Shown: piece by piece, positions 56,104-64,000 of the stretch
How positions within the stretch are numbered: position 1 is the first letter of the stretch
Layout: each line of letters begins with the position of its first letter
From: Limnohabitans sp.
Lineage (GTDB): Bacteria > Bacteroidota > Bacteroidia > Flavobacteriales > Flavobacteriaceae
Length of the DNA stretch: 64,000 bases
Assembly (NCBI GenBank): GCA_030053945.1
Contig: JASGCW010000013.1
Span: 1-64,000, forward strand
Reading direction: 5' to 3'
The notes under the pieces: generated by a model
Databases searched by the model: none
The model's input: only the letters and a program-made list of their open reading frames with translations
Told to the model about the DNA's origin: nothing
Position numbers and translations under genes: made by a program

Positions 56104-56775
56104 TTAAATCACTATTTTAATTTTTTTTACAATGATTTCTGATTCAGAATTTTCATCATCTGACTCATATTTAATAAAGAGTGTGTTTTTATAAATGCTT
56201 GTTTCTAAAATTGATGAAGTGGGTGATCTAAAAATAGCTGGATATGGATTTAGTTTTATCTTCTGTTTCTTTTTTGTTTCTAAATTAAGCAAATGAATTT
56301 TACTTTCTTCCATATCACCGTAAACCAAATAATCACCTTTTTTTGTTATGAAGAAGTCTATTTCATAAGGCGAGTCTTTTTTGTTTTTTGGTAAAACTAC
56401 TGCTGAAAATTCTAACGGAGCAGGGTTACCGCCAGATGATGTAAATAATATATTAGTCAAGACAATGGTATTTTTTGTTTCGGATTCGTATTTAGGGACA
56501 AAATCCCAAATTCCTGTATTTTTATCATAATCACAAGAATATATTGAATCATATACTCTTTTATAATTAGTATCACCCCAAGTAATTTTAAACTTTCCGT
56601 CTTGATACAAATACCCAATTTTAGTACCCATTGGAGTAACAGTGTCTCGTTGTAAACATCTTTTATCAACTTTTAGTGTATCCTTTACAGCAATTTCTTT
56701 TATAATCTTTTTTTTCTCTTTGTTTTTATTACAACTACATAACAAAACCAGTAATATCAAAACTTTGATTTTCAT
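56104..56775 (-). CDS. Hypothetical lipoprotein
   Basis: 223 residues with a short lipoprotein signal (IKVLILLVLLCSC; lipid Cys about 15) followed by a Lys-rich stretch. The mature part is beta-rich (YLYQDGKFKITWGDTNYK, GDYLVYGDMEESKIHLL). No family recognised. About 130 bp downstream of nothing coding on this strand except the SWIM promoter region. Confidence 0.7.
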   Translation of the reverse strand: MKIKVLILLVLLCSCNKNKEKKKIIKEIAVKDTLKVDKRCLQRDTVTPMGTKIGYLYQDGKFKITWGDTNYKRVYDSIYSCDYDKNTGIWDFVPKYESETKNTIVLTNILFTSSGGNPAPLEFSAVVLPKNKKDSPYEIDFFITKKGDYLVYGDMEESKIHLLNLETKKKQKIKLNPYPAIFRSPTSSILETSIYKNTLFIKYESDDENSESEIIVKKIKIVI

Positions 56776-56858
56776 TTTTTTTAAAAATATTTAAAATACT
56801 TTAATGAATTATAATTTATAAAACCTTTTTTTAAACAACAATAGTTTCCAAAATAGAT

Positions 56859-57164
56859 TTATTTTGAAATTTTCTTATACACAAAATATATGAATGTTGT
56901 AATTACTGTGAGCACAAAACCAAAAAGCCATAAGCCTACAAAAAGTGATACTACAGGTAATAAACAATTAGTTTCAATATAATTTGGATCTGAAACGACT
57001 TTATTTTGTTTAATTGCAAAATTTATTATAAACGGCAATAAAAAATAAACACCTAGTATTATGAGAGTTATAAAAGTTTTACTTTTAGTTATCTTTTTAT
57101 TGTCAACACTGACGTATAAATAAATTTGCAAGGCTAGCACTACACAAAAAAATGCAATAAACAT
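56859..57164 (-). CDS. Small three-pass membrane protein, unknown
   Basis: 101 residues with three hydrophobic segments (FIAFFCVVLALQIYLYVSV; FITLIILGVYFLLPFIINF; VSLFVGLWLFGFVLTVITTF). No recognised motif. Lies 83 bp upstream of the lipoprotein gene on the same strand. Confidence 0.6.
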   Translation of the reverse strand: MFIAFFCVVLALQIYLYVSVDNKKITKSKTFITLIILGVYFLLPFIINFAIKQNKVVSDPNYIETNCLLPVVSLFVGLWLFGFVLTVITTFIYFVYKKISK

Positions 57165-57235
57165 ATTTATAATTATTAATCCAAAACTTATTATAACTCA
57201 TAAAACGCTTTAATATTTTATAAAATTTCAAGTAT

Positions 57236-57258
57236 CCAACAAATTAAAACTTTTTGTA
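57236..57258 (+). repeat. Direct repeat flanking the 21-bp array, left copy
   Basis: CCAACAAATT followed by AAAACTTTTTGTA; nearly identical to 57590-57613. It lies 47 bp before the first array unit. Confidence 0.7.
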
Positions 57259-57305
57259 TGAATAATTACAGGATGAGTACTTCAAATTTAGACCTTCATA
57301 AAAGT

Positions 57306-57557
57306 CATTGCCCATTAGTAAAATTCCATTGCCTCTTCATCAAACTCCATTCCTCATTCGTTAAACTCCATTGCCCATTCGTTAAACTCCATTGCCCATT
57401 CATCAAAATCCGTTGCCCATTCGTTAAACTCCATTGCCTCTTCATCAAAATCCGTTGCCCATTCGTTAAACCCCATTGCCTCTTCATCAAACTCCATTCC
57501 CCATTCGTTAAACTCCATTGCTCATTCATCAAACTCCGTTGCCCATTCGTCAAAATC
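57306..57557. repeat. 21-bp tandem repeat array, 12 units
   Basis: Exactly 12 units of 21 bp (57306, 57327, 57348 and so on to 57537). Units begin CATTGC or CGTTGC and end AAACTC or AAAATC; middles alternate between TTCGTTAAA and TTCATCAAA types. There are no spacers. Both strands are free of stop codons: plus reads as repeats of CPFVKLH, minus as repeats of NGQWSLT. It is much less AT-rich than its flanks. Sequence is unrelated to the array at 11240-11470, although the period is the same. Confidence 0.93.
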
Positions 57558-57589
57558 TTTTTTTAAAATCTAATCTTTATTATATCTTC

Positions 57590-57613
57590 CCAACAAATTT
57601 AAACTTTTTTGTA
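57590..57613 (+). repeat. Direct repeat flanking the 21-bp array, right copy
   Basis: CCAACAAATTT followed by AAACTTTTTTGTA, matching 57236-57258 with one change and one extra T. Start-to-start distance 354 bp, enclosing the array. Confidence 0.7.
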
Positions 57614-57652
57614 AAAGCTCTATAAGCGGTGACGACTTATAAAAACTTCTTT

Positions 57653-57660
57653 TACCTTTG
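57653..57660 (+). promoter_or_regulatory. Predicted -7 box for the MFS transporter gene
   Basis: TACCTTTG fits TAnnTTTG; the ATG follows 38 bp later. No clear -33 at 19-21 bp. Confidence 0.5.
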
Positions 57661-57698
57661 TATAAAGTACATCTGTAAACAAAATTTCATCTTATAAA

Positions 57699-58940
57699 AT
57701 GAAACCCTCACCTTACTCTTCCCTCAAAATCAAAGAATTTCGTTGGTTCCTTGCAATGCGTCTTGCAGTAGTTTTAGCGTGGTCCATGCAATTTGTAATT
57801 GTAGAATGGGAAGTGTATCGGTTAACGAAAGACCCGTGGTCACTTGGACTAATAGGACTAATGGAAATCATTCCCGCAATAGGACTAGCTTTGTTTGCAG
57901 GACATATCGTTGACCAAAATGAGAAACGAAAAATGCTTATTATTTGTTACACCTCAATGGTTTTTATTTGTTTAGGTTTAACTGCTTTAACAAATCCAAA
58001 TATCGCCCAAAGTTTATCTTCAAACCAAATTCTTTACGGGATGTATGCTTTGATTTTTTTGGGTGGGGTTGCAAGAGCGTTTATTATTCCTTCTGTTTTT
58101 AGTTTATTAGGATTGATAGTCCCTAATTCTGAAAAATCAAACGCTGCCGCTTGGAGTAGTTCTAGTTGGCAAATATCCGCCACTATTGGCCCCGCATTAG
58201 CAGGATTTACTATTGGTTGGTTAGGCGTTTATTATTCGATGTGGATTGTAGTAATAAGTGCCGTTCTTGGTATTTTTGCTTTACTTCAAATTAGCTCCAA
58301 ACCCATTCTAAATACCAAAAAAGCCGAATCGATTTTTGCAAGTTTAAAAGAAGGAATCCAATTTGTATTTCAAAACAAAACGGTTCTCAATGCCATTTCG
58401 TTAGATATGTTTGCGGTGTTATTTGGCGGTGCTGTGGCATTAATCCCAGTTTTTGCGCAAGATATACTCAAAGTAGGTTCAGAAGGTTTCGGAATATTAC
58501 GTGCCGCTCCAGCTATTGGCGGACTCATAACAATGTTGATAGCCACTCATTTCGATTTGAATCACAAAGCAGGAAAAAAATTACTTTGGGCAATTTTCGG
58601 ATTCGGGATTTGCATTATCGTTTTTGGATTATCTACCAACTTTTGGGTTTCGGTTATTGCCTTATTTATGAGTGGCGTGACTGATGGTATTTCGGTAGTA
58701 ATACGCTCGACCATCCTACAACTATACACCCCTGATGAAATGCGTGGTCGTGTATCGTCAGTTAACTCCATATTTGTAGGTTCATCCAACGAATTAGGCG
58801 CGTTTGAAAGCGGATTAACTTCTCGATTAATGGGAACAGTGAATGCAGTGGTTTTTGGTGGGATTATGACACTAATTGTTGTTGGAACAACCGCTGTAAG
58901 TTCACCAAAATTTAGGAAATTGGATATTAGTAGTGAATAA
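57699..58940 (+). CDS. MFS transporter (EntS/MFS_3-like)
   Basis: 413 residues with about 12 membrane segments. The beginning FRWFLAMRLAVVLAWSMQFVIVEWEVYRLT, segment GLMEIIPAIGLALFAGHIVD and the inter-domain loop place it among MFS_3/EntS-type exporters. C-terminal loop GRVSSVNSIFVGSSNELGAFESG is typical of that group. Substrate unknown (drugs, siderophores or metabolites). Single gene, with a 21-bp repeat array upstream. Confidence 0.9.
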   Translation: MKPSPYSSLKIKEFRWFLAMRLAVVLAWSMQFVIVEWEVYRLTKDPWSLGLIGLMEIIPAIGLALFAGHIVDQNEKRKMLIICYTSMVFICLGLTALTNPNIAQSLSSNQILYGMYALIFLGGVARAFIIPSVFSLLGLIVPNSEKSNAAAWSSSSWQISATIGPALAGFTIGWLGVYYSMWIVVISAVLGIFALLQISSKPILNTKKAESIFASLKEGIQFVFQNKTVLNAISLDMFAVLFGGAVALIPVFAQDILKVGSEGFGILRAAPAIGGLITMLIATHFDLNHKAGKKLLWAIFGFGICIIVFGLSTNFWVSVIALFMSGVTDGISVVIRSTILQLYTPDEMRGRVSSVNSIFVGSSNELGAFESGLTSRLMGTVNAVVFGGIMTLIVVGTTAVSSPKFRKLDISSE

Positions 58941-59024
58941 ATGGTTATAAGTGATAAGTTATTTGGTTATCTGCTTAAAGTTTATGAGTTGATTTATTTA
59001 TCTGAATACCTATAACTCTGCAAA

Positions 59025-59130
59025 CTGCGACCGAATACTGAACACTAATAATCTGAACACTCCTGTAAACTGAGACTGTAAACTGAGACTGAATACTGCA
59101 CTAATCACTGATAACTTTTCACTAATTACT
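59025..59130. repeat. Degenerate short-repeat region (CTGAATACTGAACACT type)
   Basis: A run of related words CGAATACTGAACACTAA, CTGAACACT, and a perfect 13-bp tandem CTGTAAACTGAGA at 59063-59075 and 59076-59088, then CTGAATACTGCACTAA. I recall such strings as common filler between flavobacterial genes. Confidence 0.65.
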
Positions 59131-59156
59131 TTTCACTAAATTTAATCCAAAAAAAC

Positions 59157-59164
59157 TACCTTTG
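59157..59164 (+). promoter_or_regulatory. Predicted -7 box of uvrA
   Basis: TACCTTTG, 17 bp before the chosen uvrA ATG, implying a very short leader. Confidence 0.5.
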
Positions 59165-59181
59165 TGTTTTGCCAAAAAACT

Positions 59182-62010
59182 ATGCAGAATTCAGAAGAGT
59201 TTATTGAAATAATAGGTGCTCGTGCACACAATCTTAAAAACATAGACATTGCCATTCCGCGTGAAAAACTAGTAGTAATAACAGGTTTATCAGGTTCTGG
59301 AAAATCATCTTTAGCATTTGACACCATTTATGCCGAAGGGCAACGCCGTTATATCGAAACCTTCTCGGCCTATGCTCGTCAGTTTTTAGGTGGATTAGAA
59401 CGACCTGATGTAGATAAAATCGATGGGCTTTCTCCTGTAATTGCTATCGAACAAAAAACAACGAGTAAAAGTCCACGTTCGACTGTAGGTACCATCACCG
59501 AAATTTATGATTTCCTCCGTTTATTGTTTGCTCGTGCAGGTGATGCCTACAGCTATAATACAGGCGAGAAAATGGTTTCCTATTCGGATGAGCAAATAAA
59601 AGACTTAATCATAAGCGATTTTAAAGGCAAACGAATCAATATTCTTGCACCTGTTATTCGTGCTCGTAAAGGTCATTATGCCGAATTATTTCAACAGATA
59701 GCCAAGCAGGGTTTCTTAAAAGTTCGTGTTAACGGTCAGGTTCAAGATATTGTTTCTGGAATGAAACTAGATCGTTACAAAACTCACGACATCGAAATTG
59801 TAATTGATAGATTAGTTATAGATGAATCTGCAGATAGTGAAAAACGTTTGGCGGAGAGCATTAAAACGGCAATGTATCACGGCGAAAATGTACTGATGGT
59901 TTTGGATCAAGACAGTAATGAGATTCGCTATTTTAGTAGAAATTTAATGTGTCCCTCAACGGGAATTTCGTATCAAAATCCAGAGCCTAACTTATTTTCG
60001 TTTAACTCACCTAAAGGCGCTTGCGAAAACTGTAACGGATTAGGAACCGTAAACGAAATCAATCTAAAAAAAATCATCCCAGACCCTAAAATTTCTATCA
60101 AAGGCGGTGGAATTGTTGCACTAGGCGAATACAAATCCTCTTGGATTTTCAAACAATTGGAAACTATTGGAGAAAAATTTGGATTCAAACTAACAGACCC
60201 TATTGAAAAAATTTCACCCGAAGCTATGGGTATGATTTTGAATGGTGGAAATGAAAAATTTTCCATTACTTCAAAAACTGCTGGGGTGACTAAAGAATAT
60301 AAAATAGAGTTTGAAGGTATTGCCAACTTTATAAAAACCCAACACGACGAAACCGATTCGACTTCTATAAAACGATGGGCTAAAGATTTTATGGACGAGG
60401 TAGATTGTCCTGAGTGTAACGGCTCTCGATTAAAAAAAGAAGCACTTTACTTTAAAATCAACAATAAAAACATTCAAGAATTATCCAATATGGATATTTC
60501 TGATTTAAGTCATTGGTTCAACGAGTTAGAAGCAAACCTTTCGGATAAACAAAAAGCAATTGCTAGCGAAGTTGTAAAAGAAATCAAAGCCCGTTTGCAA
60601 TTTTTGTTAGATGTGGGATTGAATTATTTGGCACTAGCCCGTAATTCAAAATCGCTTTCGGGTGGTGAGGCTCAACGTATTCGATTGGCTACACAAATAG
60701 GTTCGCAATTAGTGGGCGTACTTTATATCTTAGACGAACCAAGCATTGGCTTGCATCAAAGAGATAACGAAAAATTAATTCACTCACTCGAGCAATTACG
60801 AGATATAGGAAATTCTGTCATAGTCGTAGAACACGATAAAGATATGATTGAACGAGCAGATTACGTGATTGATATTGGACCAAGAGCTGGTAAATATGGA
60901 GGTCAAATTATTAGTAAAGGCACACCCAAAGATTTACTTAAAGAAAATACTATTACCGCCCAATTTATGAGTGGTAAAATGAAAATTGAAGTACCGAAAG
61001 TCCGTCGAGAAGGCAACGAAAAATCTATCAAGCTGACTGGAGCGACAGGCAACAATTTAAAAAATGTTTCCGCAGAATTCCCTTTGGGTAAATTAATTGT
61101 GGTAACAGGTGTATCTGGTTCTGGAAAATCGACATTAATTAATGAAACTCTTTACCCAATATTGAATGCTCATTTCTTTAATGCAGTAAAAAAACCAGCT
61201 CCGTATAAGAAAATTGAAGGTTTAGAGCATATCGACAAAGTGATAGATATTGACCAAAGTCCAATAGGTCGTTCACCACGTTCAAATCCTGCCACTTATA
61301 CCGAAGTTTTTACAGAAATAAGAAGTTTATTCACCCAAACTCCCGAAGCAATGATTCGTGGGTACAAAGCAGGGCGTTTTAGTTTTAATGTTTCAGGCGG
61401 AAGATGCGAAACTTGTGAAGGCAGCGGCGTTAGAACCATCGAAATGAGTTTCTTACCTGATGTTTATGTAGAATGTGAAACGTGTCAAGGGAAACGCTTT
61501 AATCGCGAAACATTGGAAATTCGTTACAAAGGAAAATCAATTTCCGATGTATTAAATATGACGGTTGATGAAGCAGTTGATTTCTTTGAAAACATTCCTA
61601 AAATTTATAGAAAAATTAAAACAATACAGGATGTCGGTTTAGGATATATTACTTTAGGTCAACAAAGCACAACCTTATCAGGTGGTGAAGCTCAACGTAT
61701 TAAACTTGCTACCGAATTATCGAAAAAAGACACTGGAAATACTTTTTATATAATGGATGAACCCACTACAGGTTTACATTTTGAAGATATCCGTGTGCTA
61801 ATGGATGTGATTAACAAATTAGTTGAGAAAGGAAATTCCGTATTGATTATAGAGCATAATATGGATGTCATCAAACTAGCCGATTATATCATTGATGTTG
61901 GATACGAAGGCGGAAAAGGCGGAGGTCAAATTATTGCCAAAGGAACACCAGAAGAAATAGTTAAAAACAAAAAGAGTTATACTGCTCAATTTTTGAAAAA
62001 AGAATTATAA
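59182..62010 (+). CDS. uvrA: Excinuclease ABC subunit A
   Basis: 942 residues from the ATG at 59182 ([20 protein letters not shown]). Two ABC-type ATPase modules: Walker [10 protein letters not shown] (about 35) and GVSGSGKST (about 645), signature LSGGEAQRI twice, and zinc-knuckle CxxC pairs (CENCNG, CPECNG, CETCEG, CETCQG). UvrA scans for damaged DNA with UvrB in nucleotide excision repair. A start six codons upstream (GTG) would overlap the promoter box. Confidence 0.97.
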   Translation: MQNSEEFIEIIGARAHNLKNIDIAIPREKLVVITGLSGSGKSSLAFDTIYAEGQRRYIETFSAYARQFLGGLERPDVDKIDGLSPVIAIEQKTTSKSPRSTVGTITEIYDFLRLLFARAGDAYSYNTGEKMVSYSDEQIKDLIISDFKGKRINILAPVIRARKGHYAELFQQIAKQGFLKVRVNGQVQDIVSGMKLDRYKTHDIEIVIDRLVIDESADSEKRLAESIKTAMYHGENVLMVLDQDSNEIRYFSRNLMCPSTGISYQNPEPNLFSFNSPKGACENCNGLGTVNEINLKKIIPDPKISIKGGGIVALGEYKSSWIFKQLETIGEKFGFKLTDPIEKISPEAMGMILNGGNEKFSITSKTAGVTKEYKIEFEGIANFIKTQHDETDSTSIKRWAKDFMDEVDCPECNGSRLKKEALYFKINNKNIQELSNMDISDLSHWFNELEANLSDKQKAIASEVVKEIKARLQFLLDVGLNYLALARNSKSLSGGEAQRIRLATQIGSQLVGVLYILDEPSIGLHQRDNEKLIHSLEQLRDIGNSVIVVEHDKDMIERADYVIDIGPRAGKYGGQIISKGTPKDLLKENTITAQFMSGKMKIEVPKVRREGNEKSIKLTGATGNNLKNVSAEFPLGKLIVVTGVSGSGKSTLINETLYPILNAHFFNAVKKPAPYKKIEGLEHIDKVIDIDQSPIGRSPRSNPATYTEVFTEIRSLFTQTPEAMIRGYKAGRFSFNVSGGRCETCEGSGVRTIEMSFLPDVYVECETCQGKRFNRETLEIRYKGKSISDVLNMTVDEAVDFFENIPKIYRKIKTIQDVGLGYITLGQQSTTLSGGEAQRIKLATELSKKDTGNTFYIMDEPTTGLHFEDIRVLMDVINKLVEKGNSVLIIEHNMDVIKLADYIIDVGYEGGKGGGQIIAKGTPEEIVKNKKSYTAQFLKKEL

Positions 62011-62022
62011 AAATAGTTCTCA

Positions 62023-62409
62023 ATGAAGAAAATACTTTTAATCCTAACACTTTTAATTGCTAGCATTAACTACTCGCAACAGCTAAAACCAGAAGACATT
62101 GTTCAAAAACAGGTTGAAGCTTATAATAATAAGAACCTCGATACTTTTTTAAGCTTTTATTCGGATGATATAAAAATTTATAGTTATCCTAACCTATTAG
62201 AAAGCGAAGGAAAACAAGCAATGAAAACTAATTATGCTAATTTTTTCAGTAATGCTAAAACTCTAAATTGTAAAATTATCAATAGAATTATTCATAACAA
62301 TAAAATTATTGACCAAGAAGAAGTGACCCTAAATGACCAAAAAATTAGTGTAATCACTATCTACGAAATTGAAAATAACAAGATTGTAAAAGTGACTTTT
62401 ATCTATTAA
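62023..62409 (+). CDS. Exported NTF2/SnoaL-like protein
   Basis: 128 residues. Signal peptide (MKKILLILTLLIASINYSQQ), then an NTF2-like cone fold: VQKQVEAYNNKNLDTFLSFY, SDDIKIYSYP and a C-terminal ISVITIYEIENNKIVKVTFIY strand. Such proteins may be small enzymes or binding modules; no active-site signature is visible. It lies 12 bp after uvrA, so it probably shares its message. Confidence 0.85.
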   Translation: MKKILLILTLLIASINYSQQLKPEDIVQKQVEAYNNKNLDTFLSFYSDDIKIYSYPNLLESEGKQAMKTNYANFFSNAKTLNCKIINRIIHNNKIIDQEEVTLNDQKISVITIYEIENNKIVKVTFIY

Positions 62410-62468
62410 ACTCTTTAAAAAATCACTATATTTAGTTAAAATTATATTTAAACAAAAACAATAAATTA

Positions 62469-63191
62469 ATGAAAGAAGACTTTTCAAATGATGAAGAAAA
62501 AATTCAAGAAAAATTAAAACACAAATCTTGGAGTGAAATAAAAACTAATAATTCTTGGGCTATTTTTAAAATTATGTCCGAGTTCGTGAATGGTTATGAA
62601 ACTATGGCAAGAATAGGTCCTTGTGTTTCCATTTTTGGTTCTGCAAGAACAAATCCAACCGATAAATATTATCTGCTTGCTGAAAAAATTGCTTACAAGA
62701 TTAGTAAAGCAGGTTACGGAGTTATCACTGGTGGCGGTCCTGGTATTATGGAAGCAGGAAACAAAGGAGCACATTTTGGTGGTGGTATTTCAGTTGGTCT
62801 GAACATTGAATTACCATTTGAGCAGCATTTCAATCCATATATAGACAAAGATAAAAACTTAAATTTCGATTATTTCTTTGTCCGTAAAGTTATGTTTGTT
62901 AAATATTCACAAGGTTTTGTGGTGATGCCTGGTGGATTTGGCACATTAGACGAATTATTTGAAGCCTTAACACTAATTCAAACAAAAAAAATCGGAAGGT
63001 TTCCTATTATATTAGTAGGTACCGAGTTTTGGAGTGGATTATTAGACTGGATTAAAACTGTAATGATTGACAAGCAAAAAAATGCTAGTCCAGAAGATAT
63101 GAACTTGATAAAAGTAGTTGATACAGAAGACGAAGTCGTAGAAGCCTTAGATAACTTTTATAAAAAATATACTTTATCGCCTAACTTTTAA
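62469..63191 (+). CDS. LOG family protein (TIGR00730 Rossmann fold)
   Basis: 240 residues. The LOG motifs are GGGPGIMEAGNKGAH (nucleotide loop, about 100) and PGGFGTLDELFEALT (about 155), as in cytokinin riboside 5'-monophosphate phosphoribohydrolases. These enzymes release bases from nucleoside 5'-monophosphates; they are often mislabelled lysine decarboxylases. Separated by 59 bp from the NTF2-like gene and followed by a terminator. Confidence 0.93.
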   Translation: MKEDFSNDEEKIQEKLKHKSWSEIKTNNSWAIFKIMSEFVNGYETMARIGPCVSIFGSARTNPTDKYYLLAEKIAYKISKAGYGVITGGGPGIMEAGNKGAHFGGGISVGLNIELPFEQHFNPYIDKDKNLNFDYFFVRKVMFVKYSQGFVVMPGGFGTLDELFEALTLIQTKKIGRFPIILVGTEFWSGLLDWIKTVMIDKQKNASPEDMNLIKVVDTEDEVVEALDNFYKKYTLSPNF

Positions 63192-63195
63192 GCAC

Positions 63196-63224
63196 AAAAC
63201 CTTCAGTAATACTGGAGGTTTTTT
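63196..63224 (+). terminator. Intrinsic terminator after the LOG gene
   Basis: Twelve-bp stem AAAACCTTCAGT/ACTGGAGGTTTT (63196-63207 with 63211-63222), one G-U pair, tight 3-nt loop, T-run. Confidence 0.85.
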
Positions 63225-63264
63225 ATAATTAATCACTAAAAACAAACAATTACATATATTCAAA

Positions 63265-64000
63265 ATGAATCAAATCCATTGGATTTTACAAAGTAATCTT
63301 ATTAAAGAAAGTGTATTTAACCAAATAAAAAAAACTTTTATCGAAAACAACATTTCTTTTGAAGAGGTAAAAATAATACCATTCTCGGATGATTTGCCTG
63401 AAATAAAAACTTTTAATGAAATCAATGTATTTTATGGTTCTACGACATTAATTTTAAACGCTTATAAGAAGTTTGGAATTACGAAGGGTATTTTTTATGA
63501 CCATTCTAATTTCAATTTAGCTAACTATATCAAACATTGGAGTGATAATATGCTAAATTATGATAGTAAAATTCTGACCTTCGAACAAATCACAAAATTA
63601 AATCTTAAACCTGACAGTCATTGGTTTATTAGACCTATTGAAGATGATAAATCTTTTTCTGGAAAAATAATGAGTGTAAATGAAATTTACAACTTTGAGA
63701 AAGAATTACTAAATTCCAATAATCCATATTTAACAACCGAAACCTTAGTCGGCATAAGTTCTGTAAAAGAAATTGAAAAAGAATGGAGACTCTTTATTAT
63801 CGATAAACAGATAATTTCCATTTGCCGCTATACTATGAATGGCGAGCTGAGTATTAGCGATGAAGACATTCCAGACCAACTTATTAAATTTACCGAAGAA
63901 TGTTTAAAAATCTATGCTCCAGCCGCTGTTTTTGTTATGGATATAGCATTATATAAAAATAGCTTTAAAATTGTTGAGTGTAATTGCTTTAACGATTCGG
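63265..64000 (+). CDS. ATP-grasp domain protein (DUF4343-like), cut by window edge
   Basis: From the ATG at 63265 the plus strand is open to the end of the window (245 codons). The sequence MNQIHWILQSNLIKES, SHWFIRPIEDDKSFSG, EWRLFIIDKQIISICRY and FVMDIALYKNSFKIVECNCFN follows the ATP-grasp order (nucleotide-binding Arg/Lys, then the metal-binding Asp and Glu-Cys-Asn). It resembles DUF4343 proteins, ligases of unknown substrate. The few missing C-terminal residues lie beyond the edge. Confidence 0.85.
   Translation, partial: MNQIHWILQSNLIKESVFNQIKKTFIENNISFEEVKIIPFSDDLPEIKTFNEINVFYGSTTLILNAYKKFGITKGIFYDHSNFNLANYIKHWSDNMLNYDSKILTFEQITKLNLKPDSHWFIRPIEDDKSFSGKIMSVNEIYNFEKELLNSNNPYLTTETLVGISSVKEIEKEWRLFIIDKQIISICRYTMNGELSISDEDIPDQLIKFTEECLKIYAPAAVFVMDIALYKNSFKIVECNCFNDS

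Noticed and set aside
57258..57566. 102-codon plus-strand frame, and an 82-codon minus-strand frame, through the 21-bp array as protein genes
   Set aside because: The period of 21 keeps any stop-free frame open on both strands; there is no domain, promoter or start evidence. Listed as a repeat.

Overview
The window is AT-rich chromosomal DNA from a member of the Bacteroidota, most likely the family Flavobacteriaceae (Flavobacterium or a close relative). Three things point there: a single fused SecDF translocase gene, flavobacterial-type promoters (a -7 box of form TAnnTTTG, often TATATTTG, with little Shine-Dalgarno signal), and typical gene families such as head-GIN proteins, a deoxyhypusine-synthase-like protein beside arginine decarboxylase, and a monofunctional proline dehydrogenase. 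I saw no rRNA, tRNA, CRISPR array, transposase or prophage gene. Both edges cut a gene: pdxH on the left and an ATP-grasp gene on the right.

Layout. 1-3118 (minus): proline dehydrogenase, RNase Z, a short-chain dehydrogenase and pdxH in a tight row. 3215-7330 (plus): aroB, then a polyamine module (arginine decarboxylase with an unusual leader, and a deoxyhypusine/homospermidine-synthase-like enzyme) and an acidic-tailed protein. 7399-10289: an ECF sigma factor, a probable membrane anti-sigma protein and two secreted GIN/adhesin-like proteins in an overlapping operon. 10290-12030: small membrane proteins amid repeats, including a 21-bp tandem array. 12096-19714: envelope and housekeeping genes (SIMPL, rhomboid, lipid A-type acyltransferase, class V aminotransferase, SelO with a metzincin-like lipoprotein, CsaA). 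19916-26023 (minus): secDF, mdh, gyrB. 26513-29118: a hypothetical gene, a paired palindromic repeat and asnB.

29548-37909 (minus): an amidohydrolase with its own promoter, then a compact operon led by a GlxA-type AraC regulator. The operon carries an M1-aminopeptidase homologue that has lost every catalytic motif, a class C beta-lactamase-like hydrolase, DinB and DUF1272 proteins. A Gre-like factor follows. 38434-41721 (plus): recJ and a small ABC transporter. 41945-47333 (minus): an island of short, mostly unrecognised genes, including a PP2C-type phosphatase. 47389-55967 (minus): a six-gene cluster of SWIM zinc-finger protein, HEAT-repeat protein, MoxR-type AAA ATPase, DUF5682 protein, VWA protein and a 246-aa protein. 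Its composition recalls the uncharacterised yehL/M/P/Q set of E. coli, and it is the best candidate here for an undescribed multi-component system. 56104-64000: a lipoprotein, a membrane protein, a second 21-bp tandem array framed by direct repeats, an MFS transporter, uvrA, an NTF2-like protein, a LOG-family protein and the start of an ATP-grasp gene.

The most notable non-coding signals are the two unrelated 21-bp arrays (12 units of 252 bp at 57306-57557; 11 units at 11240-11470), a dispersed nested-palindrome element with a covarying stem pair, the upstream ORF plus hairpin before arginine decarboxylase, and a conserved-looking imperfect hairpin upstream of asnB.
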